From NCBI GenBank assembly GCA_029262195.1, contig JAJCZX010000030.1, positions 372,001-436,000 on the forward strand: 64,000 bases of DNA, written 5' to 3'. The stretch is from Gemmatimonadota bacterium (GTDB lineage: Bacteria; Gemmatimonadota; Gemmatimonadetes; Gemmatimonadales; GWC2-71-9). Below the pieces are notes generated by a model. It was not told the origin of the DNA, did not search any database, and worked only from the letters and a program-made list of their open reading frames with translations. Positions within the stretch are counted from its first letter, which is position 1; the number at the start of each line of letters is the position of its first letter. A program made the translations under genes and the position numbers. This document shows positions 63,386-64,000 of the stretch, piece after piece.

Positions 63386-64000
63386 GTGACCGCAGTGTTT
63401 GGATTTCTGGTGAAAAAGTACGGCGACAAGAAATGGGATATCTTCTTGCGCATATCTGGCCTGGCTGCCCTCGGCGGGATCCCGCTGGCCATCTACTTCC
63501 CGGCCACGATCCCCCTGGTGTGGTTGGCTCTCGTCGCAATTCCGGCCAATAGTCCGCTATCACCTATCATCCCCACGGCCTTCGAGCCGATGCTGATGAT
63601 CGCCGCCAAGTACGCCTCGCCCATCACCACCGCGGTTGTTGCAACCACTGCCTACATGTTCACCGAGTTCGTGAATTGGCACATCTACAAATGGGCCCTG
63701 AATTGGGACAAACTCAAATCCGTCTCAGAGTCAAAGTGGGTCAAATGGGCGATGACCAACTTCGCGAAGGCACCGTTCCTGGTCACAATATTCTTCGCTT
63801 TCACCCCCATGCCCTTCTGGGCCGTACGGGGCGTTGCAATCCTGCAGGGATACGGGGTGCGACCGTTCATGACCGCTACAGCTTTAGGGCGATTCCCGCG
63901 CCTCTTTATCTACGCGTGGTTCGGTGAAGTTCTGCTGGTGCCAACACCGATCCTCGTCGGGATTATTGTCGGCGGGGCCGTAATCGTGATTTCCGCCAAA
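63386..64000 (+). CDS. VTT/DedA-like membrane protein (partial, runs off right edge)
   Basis: 205 codons from a GTG at 63386 without a stop. Several hydrophobic segments occur (GGIPLAIYFPATIPLVWLALV; PITTAVVATTAYMFTEFV; APFLVTIFFAFTPMPFW; VPTPILVGIIVGGAVIVI). The run TPMPFWAVRGVAILQGYGV and GRFPRLFIYAW resembles the re-entrant region of DedA/VTT proteins (lipid scramblase-like). The start is uncertain (GTG at 63395 also possible). Divergent from the pnt operon. Confidence 0.65.
   Translation, partial: MTAVFGFLVKKYGDKKWDIFLRISGLAALGGIPLAIYFPATIPLVWLALVAIPANSPLSPIIPTAFEPMLMIAAKYASPITTAVVATTAYMFTEFVNWHIYKWALNWDKLKSVSESKWVKWAMTNFAKAPFLVTIFFAFTPMPFWAVRGVAILQGYGVRPFMTATALGRFPRLFIYAWFGEVLLVPTPILVGIIVGGAVIVISAK

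Overview
The window is bacterial chromosome, densely coded on both strands. The best guess is an uncultured Gemmatimonadota-like bacterium, or a neighbouring phylum such as Acidobacteriota. The reasons are a full alternative complex III operon, a PadR plus duplicated-permease (ADOP) pair, a second ADOP permease fused to a Ser/Thr kinase, large PIG-L family deacetylases and a tandem pseudokinase-kinase. No rRNA or tRNA gene was recognised, so the phylum is an inference.

Layout. 1-7068 (minus) is the alternative complex III operon actABCDEF; actF runs off the left edge. 7181-10016 (minus) holds a SpoU/TrmJ-type RNA methyltransferase and a membrane protein with two FHA domains and a trypsin-like protease. 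10117-12683 (plus) is a divergent unit of a pseudokinase-kinase translationally coupled to a nitrilase-superfamily protein whose usual catalytic lysine is a methionine. 12660-19369 (minus) is a tetR-tolC-MFP-RND efflux operon with a long inverted repeat upstream. 19537-22587 has an alpha/beta hydrolase, a small unknown protein and an exported amidohydrolase. 22609-30659 (minus) is a tightly packed operon: phosphoribosyltransferase-like protein, 833-aa PIG-L deacetylase, ABC transporter of the iron/2-AEP type (binding protein, ATPase, fused permease) and an MFS exporter. 30962-34256 has a VLCAD-like acyl-CoA dehydrogenase and a class V aminotransferase with a Tat-like N-terminus.

34.3-48.4 kb looks accessory: a RelE/RHH toxin-antitoxin pair, an HTH-kinase-ADOP permease fusion bracketed by an imperfect direct repeat, and two very large P-loop NTPases on the same strand. 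One is membrane-anchored (1046 aa). The other is a 1635-aa STAND-like protein with a long helical middle and a degenerate phospholipase-D-like C-terminus. This pair is the best candidate for an undescribed system, possibly antiphage defence.

48405-53271 is central metabolism (transketolase and aconitase, divergent). 53272-57254 holds a PadR-ADOP cassette flanked by a composite repeat not recognised from any known family: a GGGCGG array with 11-16 nt period followed by a multi-hairpin element with a closing stem, in three copies. 57255-60341 has a dimethylarginine dimethylaminohydrolase, a lipoprotein, a zinc-ribbon protein and a radical SAM enzyme. 60413-63235 (minus) is the proton-translocating transhydrogenase operon (split pntA, pntB) with a clear intrinsic terminator. 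A membrane protein runs off the right edge.
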